DNA of 32,274 bases, taken from positions 1-32,274 of the forward strand of contig NZ_UTBG01000196.1 of the NCBI RefSeq assembly GCF_900580675.1, written 5' to 3'. Positions within the stretch are counted from its first letter, which is position 1. Every line of letters starts with the position of its first letter. The DNA is from Pseudomonas viridiflava. Its GTDB lineage: Bacteria > Pseudomonadota > Gammaproteobacteria > Pseudomonadales > Pseudomonadaceae. The position numbers were made by a program, and so were the translations under genes. Below are positions 31,928 through 32,274 of this stretch, in pieces. The notes below the pieces were generated by a model that searched no databases, was not told where the DNA came from, and saw only the letters and a program-made list of their open reading frames with translations.

Positions 31928-32274
31928 ATGAACACTTCAAAGTTATTGGTAGAGCGTATTGGCCTATTTCCTTCTTCGGGAAATATTCATGTCGACGTGA
32001 ATAACTCGACCCGCGTGGTCGAGCGCATGCAGGTGCTGTATGCCGACAATTCCCTGGACAGCGATGAAACCTGCAGCGGTCTCTCGATGGTGTTTGCCGA
32101 TTGGCGCTTCAAGTTGCAGGTCAGTGATGCGTTGTCGGTGTGCCTGTGCGTGGAAAGCCGCGGAGACAGCCAGTTCATGCAGGTCAAGACCGCCGAGTTG
32201 CTGGCGATCAACCACCCCAGCGACCTGGTGATGGAGGCCATGCGCAGCCTGAGCTCGGTCTGCCGGTGTACGCG
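31928..32274 (+). CDS. Stand-alone ManB-type phosphomannomutase C-terminal domain (3' end replaced by wzc-derived sequence)
   Basis: The frame opens at ATG 31928 after AAGGGA and has an in-frame TAA 21 nt upstream, so it is a separate gene and not the tail of a longer one. Residues 10-90 match the last domain of ManB/CpsG phosphomannomutases: FPSSGNIHVDVNNSTRVVERM, GLSMVFADWRFKL and ESRGD. The phosphate-binding loop, RSSNTEP in active enzymes, reads QVSDALS, so binding of sugar phosphate is doubtful, and all catalytic domains are absent. From 32197 onward the sequence is a copy of pieces of wzc and the frame stays open to the window edge. The true C-terminus is therefore unknown. Function unknown; it may be a remnant or a repurposed domain. 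Confidence 0.7.
   Translation, partial: MNTSKLLVERIGLFPSSGNIHVDVNNSTRVVERMQVLYADNSLDSDETCSGLSMVFADWRFKLQVSDALSVCLCVESRGDSQFMQVKTAELLAINHPSDLVMEAMRSLSSVCRCT
32197..32274 (+). repeat. Two rearranged fragments of wzc at the window end
   Basis: Bases 32197-32251 (55 bp) equal the reverse complement of 29631-29685, and 32252-32274 (23 bp) equal the reverse complement of 29757-29779; I find no mismatch in either. In wzc the second piece precedes the first by 71 bp; here the order is reversed. Exact identity and location at the sequence end point to an assembly or amplification chimera more than an old duplication. Confidence 0.85.

Overview
This window looks like chromosome from a Pseudomonas of the fluorescens type. 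That is inferred from the high GC content, a LysR protein closely resembling MexT, and the capsule gene set; no rRNA or housekeeping marker is present to prove it. I see no tRNA, rRNA, CRISPR array or insertion sequence.

Region 1 (1-7.9 kb) holds regulators and a pirin. A LysR gene (72-980, minus) is divergent from a short stand-alone AraC-type DNA-binding protein (1196-1594). Next are two related winged-helix/ATPase regulators that converge and overlap tail to tail by 108 bp (1653-4427 plus; 4320-5885 minus). The minus-strand one stops where its long relative begins its helical C-terminal half. A GlxA-type regulator (5981-6931, minus) is divergent from a pirin gene (7111-7833).

Region 2 (7.9-11 kb) is A+T-richer and unusual. 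A small secreted protein (7979-8365) consists of a signal peptide plus eight 13-residue repeats. It is followed by a clear terminator and then by three regulatory genes: an OmpR-type response regulator with an atypical receiver, split by a -1 frame change exactly at an A7 run; a degenerate EAL-domain protein; and a soluble winged-helix protein. They lie directly upstream of wcaJ and are the obvious candidates for controlling it.

Region 3 (11-31.7 kb) is a Wzx/Wzy-type capsule locus that mixes colanic-acid genes with a yjbEFGH module. wcaJ (plus strand) faces a roughly 19-kb minus-strand run read from right to left: wzb, wzc, wzx, wzy, a pyruvyl transferase, wcaF, a nitroreductase-like gene, a family 2 glycosyltransferase, gmd, fcl, wcaI, wcaH, manC, yjbE, a Wza-type exporter, yjbF, yjbG and yjbH. 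Many neighbours overlap by 4 bp (ATGA), as expected for one operon. ManC, Gmd and Fcl make GDP-L-fucose; WcaJ starts the repeat unit on undecaprenyl phosphate; WcaI and the family 2 enzyme extend it; WcaF and the pyruvyl transferase decorate it; Wzx, Wzy, Wzc, Wzb and Wza flip, polymerise and export it. An intrinsic terminator between yjbE and the wza-type gene suggests attenuation inside the operon. wzx is split by a one-base frame change.

Region 4 (31.7-32.3 kb): divergent from wzb is a small gene encoding only the C-terminal domain of a ManB-type phosphomannomutase, with the phosphate-binding loop altered. Its last 78 bases are not its own: they are two pieces of wzc, inverted and in swapped order, most likely an assembly chimera at a contig end.
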